This document shows positions 35,249-42,807 of a stretch of DNA of 64,000 nucleotides, piece after piece; positions within the stretch are counted from its first letter, which is position 1, and every line of letters begins with the position of its first letter. The translations under genes and the position numbers were made by a program. The notes under the pieces are model-generated. The model saw only the letters and a program-made list of their open reading frames with translations, was not told the DNA's origin and ran no database searches. Origin of the DNA: Kuafuiihalomonas sp039024635 (GTDB taxonomy: Bacteria > Myxococcota > Kuafuiibacteriia > Kuafuiibacteriales > Kuafuiibacteriaceae); contig JBCCQA010000010.1 of the NCBI GenBank assembly GCA_039024635.1, positions 62,001-126,000 on the forward strand. Reading direction: 5' to 3'.

Positions 35249-35275
35249 CATGAAACGCATTCTCATTGATTGATT
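35249..35275. promoter_or_regulatory. Fur-box-like site, ABC operon / TetR divergent promoter
   Basis: An AT-rich segment with CATTCTCATTGATTGATTG, the same ATTCTCATT core as the other Fur sites. It lies between the divergent ABC operon and TetR gene, within 45 nt of both starts. Confidence 0.6.
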
Positions 35276-35313
35276 GATAAATCACGCCTGTCAAGCGTGC
35301 TACACAGCGGAAG

Positions 35314-36000
35314 GTGGCTTCCGTGATTCCGCCCTCCCCCGAAGCTCAGGCGACTTCCCAGCGGATCTTGCGTGCAGCCCGGCGCTGTTTCTCCGAGCGC
35401 GGCTACGCTGGGACCTCCCTTCGCTGGGTCGCTAAACACGCCGAAGTGACCCAGCCTTTGGTCTCCCACTACTTCGGATCGAAAGAAGGCCTCTTCGATG
35501 CGGTTATCCAAGAAAGCGTGGCCGAGTACGTCGAAGCCCAGTCCGCCCAGTTCTCTCTTTCGCCCGAAGACCCGGACTTCTTCTTCGTCGGTTTGTTGGT
35601 GTTGTTCCGATGGCTTGGGGAGCAGCGGGAGATGCTGCGCCTGGTTCAGTGGGCACGTCTCGAGCAGCGCCTCCCCCGAGCTGGGCAAGAGGTTTGGAAT
35701 GAGGTCCGGATCCGCATCCAGGCCCTTCAGGCTGAAGGCATTCTCCGTGCGGACCTCGACGTCGATGCTGGGCTCATCTTCGTCGATGCAGCGATGAAGG
35801 GCTTCTGGGACCGAGTGCGGGAGTATGAGGCCTTCTTGGAAGCGGATGCCCGCGAGGCCATGGAGCGAAGCTGCGAGCGAACCTTCCTACTGGGCTTCGT
35901 GGGCGCCTTCTTCGCTTCGGTTCATCGCGAGTGGGCGGAAGAGCGGATCGATCGACTGCTCCGCGACCCAAGGCCGGGCCGCGGAGATCCGGTCGCCTGA
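35314..36000 (+). CDS. TetR-family transcriptional regulator
   Basis: A 228-residue TetR repressor. The N-terminal three-helix DNA-binding domain includes FSERGYAGTSLRWVAKHAEV and the recognition helix VSHYFGSKEGLFDA. The C-terminal all-helical ligand domain is not assigned. It is divergent from the ABC transporter pair and may control it with Fur. The start is GTG at 35314; GTG at 35323 is also possible. Confidence 0.92.
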   Translation: MASVIPPSPEAQATSQRILRAARRCFSERGYAGTSLRWVAKHAEVTQPLVSHYFGSKEGLFDAVIQESVAEYVEAQSAQFSLSPEDPDFFFVGLLVLFRWLGEQREMLRLVQWARLEQRLPRAGQEVWNEVRIRIQALQAEGILRADLDVDAGLIFVDAAMKGFWDRVREYEAFLEADAREAMERSCERTFLLGFVGAFFASVHREWAEERIDRLLRDPRPGRGDPVA

Positions 36001-36004
36001 AGAA

Positions 36005-36733
36005 TCAGCCTTCGACGCCGCAGGCGCTGGTCGGCCCGCCCGTAGGAAGACAGGTGAGCCCATCCGGGCACTCGCCGGCCGCCATGGGGTTGTCGCAGGA
36101 GATCACACACTCGGGGGCGGTGAAGCAGGAGGGTCGACCGGGGCCGTCGTAGCCGTCGGTGCAGTCCGGGTTGCCGGCGCAGATGGGCGTGCAGTAGCCC
36201 TGGGTGGCGCTGGCTCCCACGAGGGGGGGCGTGGCGCAGGTATGGTCGGCCGGACATTCGGGTAGTCCGTCGCCGCAAAGCTGTCCGAGCGCGTTGACGG
36301 GTCCGGAGGTGTCGGCGACGCCGCAGGCGCTCGTGGGCCCACCGGTCGGAAGGCAGGTGAGCCCATCCGGACACTCGCCGGCCGCCATGGGGTTGTCGCA
36401 AGAAATCACGCACTCAGGAGCCGAGAAGCAGGAGGCCCGACCGGGTCCGTCGTAGCCGGTGGTGCAGTCCGGAGTGCTGGCGCAGACGGGGGTGCAGTAG
36501 CCCTGGGTGTCGCTGGCACCGACGAGGCCGGGCGTGGCGCAGGTGCTGCCGCTTGGGCAGGCGTCCAGGCCGTCCCCGCACAATTGCCCGAGGGGGTTGG
36601 CGTCGCCGTTTCCGGTGCCGTTACTGCTGTCGTTTCCGCTGCCGTTTCCGGTGCCGGCGCCGTTGTTGTCGTCGTCTCCGCACGCGCAGAGGGCGAGAGC
36701 GGCCATGAGCGGCCAGAGGGCGGTGTTCTTCAC
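36005..36733 (-). CDS. cysteine-rich lipoprotein with two near-identical repeats
   Basis: A 242-residue lipoprotein: lipobox LCAC (Cys 18), an Asp/Asn/Gly linker with Asn-Gly repeats, then two copies of a roughly 100-residue module. Each begins LGQLCGDGL, has about ten Cys residues, and ends SCDNPMAAGECPDGLTCLPTGGPTSACGV. The repeat is clear in DNA with a 303-nt period. The Cys pattern suggests a small disulfide-rich fold common on myxobacterial surfaces; I cannot name it. It follows the small CxxCH protein gene by 33 nt, so the Fur site at 37063 probably drives both. Confidence 0.82.
   Translation of the reverse strand: MKNTALWPLMAALALCACGDDDNNGAGTGNGSGNDSSNGTGNGDANPLGQLCGDGLDACPSGSTCATPGLVGASDTQGYCTPVCASTPDCTTGYDGPGRASCFSAPECVISCDNPMAAGECPDGLTCLPTGGPTSACGVADTSGPVNALGQLCGDGLPECPADHTCATPPLVGASATQGYCTPICAGNPDCTDGYDGPGRPSCFTAPECVISCDNPMAAGECPDGLTCLPTGGPTSACGVEG
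36010..36603 (-). repeat. 303-nt tandem duplication inside the Cys-rich lipoprotein
   Basis: Two direct copies, about 36010-36300 and 36313-36603, with long identical blocks such as that around CAGGTGAGCCCATCCGG (36051 and 36354). Differences are mostly at third codon positions, so the copies are under protein-level selection. Confidence 0.8.
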
Positions 36734-36766
36734 CCTGCGGGTCCTAGTTAGGAATGATTCGCAAAG

Positions 36767-37036
36767 TCAACAGCGCCTACGGAGAGAGCGCGCGGCAGCC
36801 ATGCCCAGTTCGCCGCCCACGGGCGTTGGCGCCACGACCGAGAGCGCCCCGATGGGAATGCTGTGGCAGACGGAGCAGCCTGGTTTGCTCTTGTGCATGC
36901 AGGCCCAGCAGTGGCCGTGAGAAAGTCGGCGCCGTCGAATGCAGGAGCGCGTTCCGTGCAGTCCGAGGGCGGTGGCGCTGGGCCCGAAGGAACAAAGCAG
37001 CAGCATGCAGATCACCACGGCGGGCGTCATCAGCAT
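36767..37036 (-). CDS. small Fur-preceded secreted protein with CxxCH motif
   Basis: An 89-residue protein with a signal peptide (MLMTPAVVICMLLLCSFGPSATA) and a short mature part rich in Arg, His and Cys: one Cys near 32, CWAC, and a C-type-heme-like CSVCH (residues 53-57), plus a C-terminal Cys. The start at ATG 37036 is 27 nt below a perfect Fur palindrome and has a GGGGTG upstream. The CxxCH could attach heme or bind metal; at this size it would be a very small cytochrome. I know of no family. Confidence 0.6.
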   Translation of the reverse strand: MLMTPAVVICMLLLCSFGPSATALGLHGTRSCIRRRRLSHGHCWACMHKSKPGCSVCHSIPIGALSVVAPTPVGGELGMAAARSLRRRC

Positions 37037-37062
37037 CGGTTCACCCCGTCGAGTACTGAGCG

Positions 37063-37086
37063 TGAGAATGACACGCATTCTCAAAA
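37063..37086. promoter_or_regulatory. Fur box, perfect palindrome
   Basis: TGAGAATG, 5-nt spacer ACACG, CATTCTCA, then AAA: a perfect 8-5-8 inverted repeat. The whole 24 nt recurs exactly, in inverted orientation, at 48523-48546. It lies upstream of the small CxxCH protein and Cys-rich lipoprotein genes. Confidence 0.82.
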
Positions 37087-37194
37087 ACACACACGTACCG
37101 GGCGCGCACCCCCCTCTGAAAAAGAAAGTCGTTTCGGGCGCTTAGCTCGAACGCAAGCGTCCGAGGGTCGCCTCCTGCAGAGCTTCCCTGTTTA

Positions 37195-37220
37195 TTGACT
37201 TTGCAACTCATTCTCATAAT
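37195..37220 (+). promoter_or_regulatory. Fur box and promoter of the Ni-SOD operon
   Basis: Core TTGCAACTCATTCTCATAA (37201-37219) with the shared CTCATTCTCAT motif, directly after a -35-like TTGACT (37195-37200). It ends 9 nt before the GTG of the next gene. Confidence 0.7.
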
Positions 37221-37229
37221 GGTCCGCCC

Positions 37230-37676
37230 GTGAATCCGGAAAACGTCGAAGGCACTTTCGAGCGCGACACCCTGGTCTTCGCCATGGGTTCCCTTTCGAC
37301 CGTCATGCTGTCCAAGGCACTGGCAGACGCTAAAGTCATCAGCCGCTACGAGTCCTGGACCCGGGCCGCGGCCCGCCATGCATCGCCCGGAACCATGCAG
37401 AGTCTGGTTCGAGCCGGCATGGGCGAAGGCATGACCACCCTCTTCGCGCGCGCCCCCAAGGACGAGTTCTGCCTGCACTGCGACCACCCAAGTTTTCGCG
37501 CTTGGGTCGCGGTGTGCGTACAGGTGTCCACGCTCCAGCTGATCGCCCTGCGTCTGGTCCACTTCGAGGGCCAGGCGGCCGAAAGTGTGCGCTTTGCCCT
37601 GGAGCTGGCCCAGCGCATGGCCGCCGACGCCCCAACGATTCGTACCCCTCCGGACTTGCACTTCGGCCCCAACTGA
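37230..37676 (+). CDS. unknown protein, first gene of the Ni-SOD operon
   Basis: A 148-residue, mostly helical soluble protein without signal peptide. It has a FCLHCDH (CxxC-Asp-His) stretch near residue 81 that could bind metal, and two Met-rich segments in the N-terminal half. The GTG start follows a Fur box by 9 nt, and sodN starts 17 nt after its stop. Position suggests a Ni-SOD accessory or iron-starvation protein, but I do not recognise it. Confidence 0.7.
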   Translation: MNPENVEGTFERDTLVFAMGSLSTVMLSKALADAKVISRYESWTRAAARHASPGTMQSLVRAGMGEGMTTLFARAPKDEFCLHCDHPSFRAWVAVCVQVSTLQLIALRLVHFEGQAAESVRFALELAQRMAADAPTIRTPPDLHFGPN

Positions 37677-37693
37677 ATGGAGCCTACGAAGCG

Positions 37694-38158
37694 ATGAGCA
37701 CAAACCACCCATCGACCTCCGCCCTCCCAACCGTCTCTGCCCACTGCGACGGCCCATGCGGAATCTACGACCCGGCTTCGGCCCGGATCACGGCCGAAGC
37801 CGTCCTCTCCATGACGAAGAAGATCCTGGACCTTCAGCTCCCCGATGCGAGCGACGCCCACGCCGTCGCGCGTTACCACAACACTTTGAGCCGCTACATT
37901 GCGATCAAGGAAGAGCAGGCGGACCAGACCAAGAAAGATCTTCTCGTGTTGTGGACGGACTACTTCAAGCCTCCCCACCTCGAGAGCCACCCAGACCTGC
38001 ACGACGTCTTTTGGAAGGCGGCCAAGCTCTGCTCTTCGTGCAAGGTGGAAGTGAGCCTGCAGCACGCGCAAGAGCTGATGGAGACCGTGAAGCGCATTCA
38101 TGAGATCTTCTGGTCGACCAAGAAGCGCGACGTCGAATGGGTGCTCGCAGGAGGCTGA
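37694..38158 (+). CDS. sodN: nickel superoxide dismutase
   Basis: A 154-residue NiSOD precursor. The Ni-hook HCDGPCGIYDP begins at His 17; after removal of the first 16 residues this His would be the N-terminal ligand with the two Cys residues. A helical bundle follows. It disproportionates superoxide without iron. A Fur box precedes the operon, so it is likely expressed when iron is short. The maturation protease gene overlaps its end. The frame is open upstream of ATG 37694, but only this start gives the short propeptide. Confidence 0.95.
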   Translation: MSTNHPSTSALPTVSAHCDGPCGIYDPASARITAEAVLSMTKKILDLQLPDASDAHAVARYHNTLSRYIAIKEEQADQTKKDLLVLWTDYFKPPHLESHPDLHDVFWKAAKLCSSCKVEVSLQHAQELMETVKRIHEIFWSTKKRDVEWVLAGG

Positions 38159-38492
38159 GCCCACGACCTCGTCGACGCCACCGCCCGGTTGCGTAGCCTT
38201 CCTCGCCCGGGGTGCGAGCATGCACCCTACCCTTCACGACGACGACGTCGTCTGGGCCGACCCGAGCATCGGCTTTCGGGACCTCGCGGTTGGGGACCTC
38301 GTCGTCGTCCGCCATCCCTGTGAGCCAGGGCTACTCATGGTCAAACGGGTGAGCTCCTTCGGCAACGCTCGCTTCTCCGTGAGCAGCGACAACCCGCTGG
38401 AAGGGCAGGACTCCCGTCACTTTGGACCACTGTCCGACGCGGATCTGGTCGGGCTCGTCCGTCGAGTCGACCCGAGTCCAGACCAAGGCTAG
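38100..38492 (+). CDS. sodX: Ni-SOD maturation protease
   Basis: A 130-residue S26/S24-like protease. The catalytic Ser is in GASMHPTLHDDD and the Lys in GLLMVKRVSSF, with the conserved SDNP near the end. SodX removes the SodN propeptide to expose the N-terminal His that binds nickel. The ATG at 38100 lies 58 nt inside sodN; no other usual start codon is found before the protease domain, so the overlap appears real. Confidence 0.88.
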   Translation: MRSSGRPRSATSNGCSQEAEPTTSSTPPPGCVAFLARGASMHPTLHDDDVVWADPSIGFRDLAVGDLVVVRHPCEPGLLMVKRVSSFGNARFSVSSDNPLEGQDSRHFGPLSDADLVGLVRRVDPSPDQG

Positions 38493-38574
38493 GGCCGACG
38501 CCGCTCCAGGCTCGAGAGTTGTTTCGACAGGGACAGTCCAAGAACTCGGATCGACGTCGGCTTGATCTTTTTGC

Positions 38575-38596
38575 GATTGATTCTCATTCTCGTCAA
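38575..38596 (+). promoter_or_regulatory. Fur box before small protein and fecA
   Basis: GATTGATTCTCATTCTCG followed by TCAA, with the same outer TTGA...TCAA arms as the hmu site. It lies 37 nt before the ATG of the 85-residue protein and upstream of fecA. Confidence 0.72.
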
Positions 38597-38633
38597 GCTT
38601 GATTTTGGCCGCATCTTCCGCTTTGAACGGCCT

Positions 38634-38891
38634 ATGGACGAATCACCGAGACCTGGCGCTCGACGCCAGCCCTGCACCCGAACCCTCGTCGCAGACAGCC
38701 CGGTCGTTCGGGTCGAAGTCTCGGACTGCGGTATCCGGGAAGTCCTGGTCGGTGGATTGACCATCAAGTTCGAGGCGCACGCCTTCGAAGAGTTCGTGAA
38801 TACGCTGCAGCAGGCCTCAGGCTACCTGCTCAATTCGGGCGCCGGTGAGCGCATGAAGCTCGCCTTGGTCCCCGATTCGACCGCACACTAA
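38634..38891 (+). CDS. small Fur-preceded protein, unknown
   Basis: An 85-residue soluble protein with no signal peptide. The pattern SDCGIREVLVGGLTIKFEAHAFEEFVNTL resembles small DUF proteins of the type seen in Bacteroidetes iron loci, where a beta-strand pair is followed by one helix. The ATG at 38634 is the first codon after the Fur box. The 150-nt gap to fecA allows one transcript. The function is unknown. Confidence 0.65.
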   Translation: MDESPRPGARRQPCTRTLVADSPVVRVEVSDCGIREVLVGGLTIKFEAHAFEEFVNTLQQASGYLLNSGAGERMKLALVPDSTAH

Positions 38892-39041
38892 CGAATCCAG
38901 CCCAACCCGGCACGAAGGCCATTCGCTCTTGCGCGGTTGACGGAATACGACCGAGTGCGCACGGGCTTAGAGCGAATCGCCGGCGCCGGCTCCCACCCTG
39001 ATGCGCTTGGGATGCGGCCCGCTTGCTTCGGACCCGCCCCA

Positions 39042-41444
39042 ATGACCCCTCGCGCCCTCTTTGCCGCCCTCGTCTCCTTTGGCGCATGCCTCTCCAGTAC
39101 GTGGCCCACGCGGGTCCTCGCACAACCCGAAGAGGCGGACACGTCGACCCCGCCGATGACAAGGGACGACCTGAAGTACTTCGAAGACGCGTCCGAAGCG
39201 CCGGAGATCAAGGACGGCGCAACAGACGAACGAGCCCTCCCGAGCTTGGATCCGAGGCTGATGGACAGGGTGTCGATCTTCGGTCGCAAGGTCGACAGTC
39301 CGAGGATCGCGGGCTCAGCTCATCTCCTCGATGACGAAGATCTGCAGCGCTTCGAGCAGAACGACATCCACAAGATTCTGAGCCAAGTCCCAGGCGTCTA
39401 CGTTCGGGGTGAAGACGGCTACGGACTCCGACCCAACATCAGCCTCCGGGGCGTCGACCCAACTCGAAGCTCCAAGATTGTCCTGCTCGAAGACAACATC
39501 CTTCTCGGCCCTGCGCCCTACTCGGCCCCGGCCGCCTACTACTTCCCCCTCATGACGCGCATGACCGGAGTGGAGGTCTTCAAAGGTCCCGCCGCCATCG
39601 TGACCGGTCCCAACACTATCGGCGGGGCCATCAACTTTCAGACCCAGTCCATTCCCGGGTCGACGGTGGCCTTCCTCGATCTAGCGGGGGGCAACGACAG
39701 CTTCGCCAAGGTTCATGGCTACGCGGGCACCGGCACCGAAAACTGGGGGATCCTCGTCGAGGGCGTTCACCTACGGACCGACGGATTCAAGGAACTCGCG
39801 ACGGAGGCTTTCGAGCTCGCTGACGACGCAGGGACGGGCTTCGATCGTAACGACGTCATGGTGAAGGCGCGGGTCAACACGGACCTGAGTGCGCCTGTCT
39901 TTCAGCAGCTTCGACTGAAGCTGGGCTGGGGCTCGGAGGTTTCCAACGAGACCTATCTCGGACTCTCGGAAGCCGACTTTGCTCGAAACGCGGCCTTACG
40001 CTACCCGGCCTCGCAGCTCGACCGCATGACTTGGGATCGGCTTCAGGCCGAGCTGACCCACGAGATCAGCCAGGAACGCTGGCGACTTAGGACCACATTT
40101 TACCGCCACGATTTCTGGAGGAACTGGAGACGTCTGGACGGCTTTGGTCCCTTCGGGGGCGCCAGCATCAACGACGTCCTTCGGCTGTCCGGCAACGAGG
40201 AGCGGCTTGCAACCCTGACCGGTGACCAGAACAGCTCGCAGTCAAACGAGACTCTGCTCATCACCTTCAACGATCGCAGCTTCGTGAGTCAGGGCATTCA
40301 GTCGGAGTTTAGCACGCAGTTCGAGACGGGATGGCTTCGGCACGACGTTCGAGCCGGTGCACGACTTCACTTCGACCGGGTGGAGCGTGACCACGACTCG
40401 GAAGAGTACGCGATGGAGAGGGGCCGAATGCTGCGGACGGACAACCCGCGCTTCGCTACGACCGCGAACCGAGATAAGGCGCTGGCCGGCGCCTTCTTCC
40501 TGCAGGACCAGCTCTCGGTGGGTAGCCTGGCCGTGGTCCCCGCCGTCCGGGTGGAGCTGATTCAGATCGACCGGGCCATCCTGACCGACGACCCGGGTTT
40601 CGGCATCGCGCCCAACCGATCCCAGTTCAACGCCATTGCCCTTCCGGGCATCGGCGCGAGCTACGGCATTGGAGAGAGACTGTTCGTCTTGGCCGGCGTC
40701 CACCGAGGCTTCAGCCCCGCTGCACCATCTTCGGCTCGACCCCTCGGGGTTAGCGGCAATCCAGAGACCGTGCCGCCCGAACTGTCGTGGAATGTCGAGA
40801 GTGGACTCCGATTCGTCTCCGACAGCTTCAGCGCCGAGGCCATCGGCTTCGCCAATCTCTACGAAAACTTCATCGTCAACTGCACCCGGTCGGCCGGCTG
40901 CTCGGCCCAGGACTTGGATGATCAGCAGGATCTGGGCGGGGTGAACACCTTCGGCGTCGAGACACAGCTTCGAGGCCAAACTAAACTTCCGTTCGGGCTG
41001 ACCGGCACGCTCGGGCTCGTCTACACCTTCACCCGCTCCACGATTGAGAGCGACATCGAGGACGGCGTCGTTTCGGTCTTCAACGGCGCCGAGGCTGGAG
41101 ACCGCTTTCCCTTTCTCCCGCTGCACGTCGGCAGCCTGACGGGCGGAATAGGCAATGAGTTCTTCGGCCTGGACGTGACCCTACGTGGGCAGAGCCGGAC
41201 CTTCGACGTACCCGAGGGCGCCATTCCCGACGAGGAGCTGGCCCCCCGGAGCGCCTTCTTCAGCGATGCCTTCGCCGTACTCGACGCCAGCGCCCGCTAC
41301 CGACCCACGGCCTGGCTGGAGATCTACGCCAGCGGGACGAATCTGACCGATGCCCGCTATGTCGTTGGACGGCGTCCCTTCGGACCTCGCCCGGGCCAGA
41401 CTTTGACCGTTTTTGGCGGTGTGAAGCTCAGGTACGGACCCTGA
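39042..41444 (+). CDS. fecA: TonB-dependent ferric citrate-type receptor
   Basis: An 800-residue outer-membrane receptor of the FecA type. Signal peptide ends VLAQ (about 27); a TonB-box-like segment is MDRVSIFGRK. The plug has the FecA run from IHKILSQVPGVYVRGEDGYGLRPN through YSAPAAYYFPLMTRM and VEVFKGPAAIVTGPNTIGGAINFQ. A 22-strand barrel ends TVFGGVKLRYGP. No FecIR pair is present. Substrate could be ferric citrate or another chelate. Start ATG 39042; the frame is open from 38937. Confidence 0.93.
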   Translation: MTPRALFAALVSFGACLSSTWPTRVLAQPEEADTSTPPMTRDDLKYFEDASEAPEIKDGATDERALPSLDPRLMDRVSIFGRKVDSPRIAGSAHLLDDEDLQRFEQNDIHKILSQVPGVYVRGEDGYGLRPNISLRGVDPTRSSKIVLLEDNILLGPAPYSAPAAYYFPLMTRMTGVEVFKGPAAIVTGPNTIGGAINFQTQSIPGSTVAFLDLAGGNDSFAKVHGYAGTGTENWGILVEGVHLRTDGFKELATEAFELADDAGTGFDRNDVMVKARVNTDLSAPVFQQLRLKLGWGSEVSNETYLGLSEADFARNAALRYPASQLDRMTWDRLQAELTHEISQERWRLRTTFYRHDFWRNWRRLDGFGPFGGASINDVLRLSGNEERLATLTGDQNSSQSNETLLITFNDRSFVSQGIQSEFSTQFETGWLRHDVRAGARLHFDRVERDHDSEEYAMERGRMLRTDNPRFATTANRDKALAGAFFLQDQLSVGSLAVVPAVRVELIQIDRAILTDDPGFGIAPNRSQFNAIALPGIGASYGIGERLFVLAGVHRGFSPAAPSSARPLGVSGNPETVPPELSWNVESGLRFVSDSFSAEAIGFANLYENFIVNCTRSAGCSAQDLDDQQDLGGVNTFGVETQLRGQTKLPFGLTGTLGLVYTFTRSTIESDIEDGVVSVFNGAEAGDRFPFLPLHVGSLTGGIGNEFFGLDVTLRGQSRTFDVPEGAIPDEELAPRSAFFSDAFAVLDASARYRPTAWLEIYASGTNLTDARYVVGRRPFGPRPGQTLTVFGGVKLRYGP

Positions 41445-41532
41445 AGCCGGGGAGCCCCAGGGAAGCGAATTCATAGCGCGGGATTTCAAATGCGTTCTCT
41501 CCGGGCGCTGCTAGACTTCGATCGGGTTGCGG

Positions 41533-42798
41533 ATGAGCCAACAGCCTAAACCCTTCTGGACCCACCTTGCTTTGCGGGCCCTGGGACTCTGCGCGCTAGT
41601 AACCCCTCTCTCGGCCTGCAGCGAGGAGCCGCCGTCAGAGCCACCCATAGGATTGAGTCTGAGCGAGCTGGGCGAAGAACTCTTCCACGATACCGTCTTG
41701 TCTCAGAATCAGACTCAGGCCTGCGCCACCTGCCACGACCCTGAAGGGGGCTACGCGGACGGTCGTACCGATGCGGCCGGCCGGGTCCGTCCCGTGTCTT
41801 TGGGCGACGACGGCGTCTCTTTCGGGGGACGAAACGCACCTTCGGCCGCCTACGCCCTCTTCAGCCCCCCCTTTTCGAAGGGCCAGCGGCAGCGCTTCAA
41901 CAAGCAGAACTCGAACCGCCTCTACCAAGGCTATCTCGGCGGTCTTTTTTGGGATGGCCGCGCCCCAACCTTGGCCGATCAAGCCGGTGGACCCCCGCTG
42001 AATCCGATCGAGATGGGAATGACCGACGAGTTTGCCTTGATGGACCGTTTGGAGGCCCACCCGCGGTATGGCCGGGCCTTTCGGGAGCTGTTCGGATCCG
42101 AAATCTTCGATGATCCGCTGGGCGCCTATGCCTCGATGACGGGCGCCATCGCCGCCTACGAATCCGACGAGGCGACCTTTGCCCCTTTCGACTCCAAGTA
42201 CGACCGGTCGCTCAGGAACGAGGAACAGCTGAGTTTCAAGGAGCTGACGGGGAAGTCCGTCTTCTTCAGTGAGTTCGCCAACTGCGGGATCTGCCATCAG
42301 CTCCATGCGGTCGGCGACCCGGTGAACAAGATCAGGGAGCCCTTCACCGGCTTCGAGTTCCACAACGTCGGCACCCCGGCCAACCCCGCAACCAGAAGGC
42401 TCAGTCAGGTTGGCGCACCCGACATCGGACTCGCCGCCAACCCAGCCGTGCCCGAGGCCGACCGAGCGGACGCTCGAGGCAAGTTCAAGGTGCCGACACT
42501 GCGCAACGTCGCCGTCACCGGACCCTACATGCACAACGGCGTCTTCGTGCGGCTCAGCACCGTGGTCGAGTTCTACGCCCAGTTCACGGATCCTCAGAAT
42601 CGTCGACTCAACCCAGAGACAGGCGAACGCTGGGCGCCCCCCGAAGTTCCAGAAACGGTGGCGCGCGACTTGCTCCGGGTCGGGGACCGACTGACTGATC
42701 TTCAGATCGAATCGCTAGTCTGTTTCCTCCGTGCTCTCACCGATGCCCGCTTCGAGGATCGGATACCGGACGAGCCAGGCATCGATTGCGCCGACTGA
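41533..42798 (+). CDS. di-heme cytochrome c peroxidase/MauG-like lipoprotein
   Basis: A 421-residue lipoprotein (lipobox LSAC) with two c-type heme motifs: CATCH (64-68) and CGICH (251-255), the two-domain CcpA/MauG/MbnH plan. The family reduces H2O2 or modifies protein residues in the periplasm. It follows fecA by 88 nt and converges with the imelysin operon, 10 nt apart. Similar di-heme proteins go with imelysins in iron loci, so a role in periplasmic iron oxidation is possible. Start ATG 41533; TTG 41527 is less likely. Confidence 0.9.
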   Translation: MSQQPKPFWTHLALRALGLCALVTPLSACSEEPPSEPPIGLSLSELGEELFHDTVLSQNQTQACATCHDPEGGYADGRTDAAGRVRPVSLGDDGVSFGGRNAPSAAYALFSPPFSKGQRQRFNKQNSNRLYQGYLGGLFWDGRAPTLADQAGGPPLNPIEMGMTDEFALMDRLEAHPRYGRAFRELFGSEIFDDPLGAYASMTGAIAAYESDEATFAPFDSKYDRSLRNEEQLSFKELTGKSVFFSEFANCGICHQLHAVGDPVNKIREPFTGFEFHNVGTPANPATRRLSQVGAPDIGLAANPAVPEADRADARGKFKVPTLRNVAVTGPYMHNGVFVRLSTVVEFYAQFTDPQNRRLNPETGERWAPPEVPETVARDLLRVGDRLTDLQIESLVCFLRALTDARFEDRIPDEPGIDCAD

Positions 42799-42807
42799 AG
42801 GCAGCGC

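Noticed and set aside
36748..36766. GGAATGATTCGCAAAGTC between two small genes
   Set aside because: Only half a Fur motif; the stronger palindrome at 37063 explains the unit.
41481..41506. AAATGCGTTCTCT, a weak Fur-like sequence before the di-heme protein
   Set aside because: Too few matches to the other sites; the gene is probably read from the fecA promoter.
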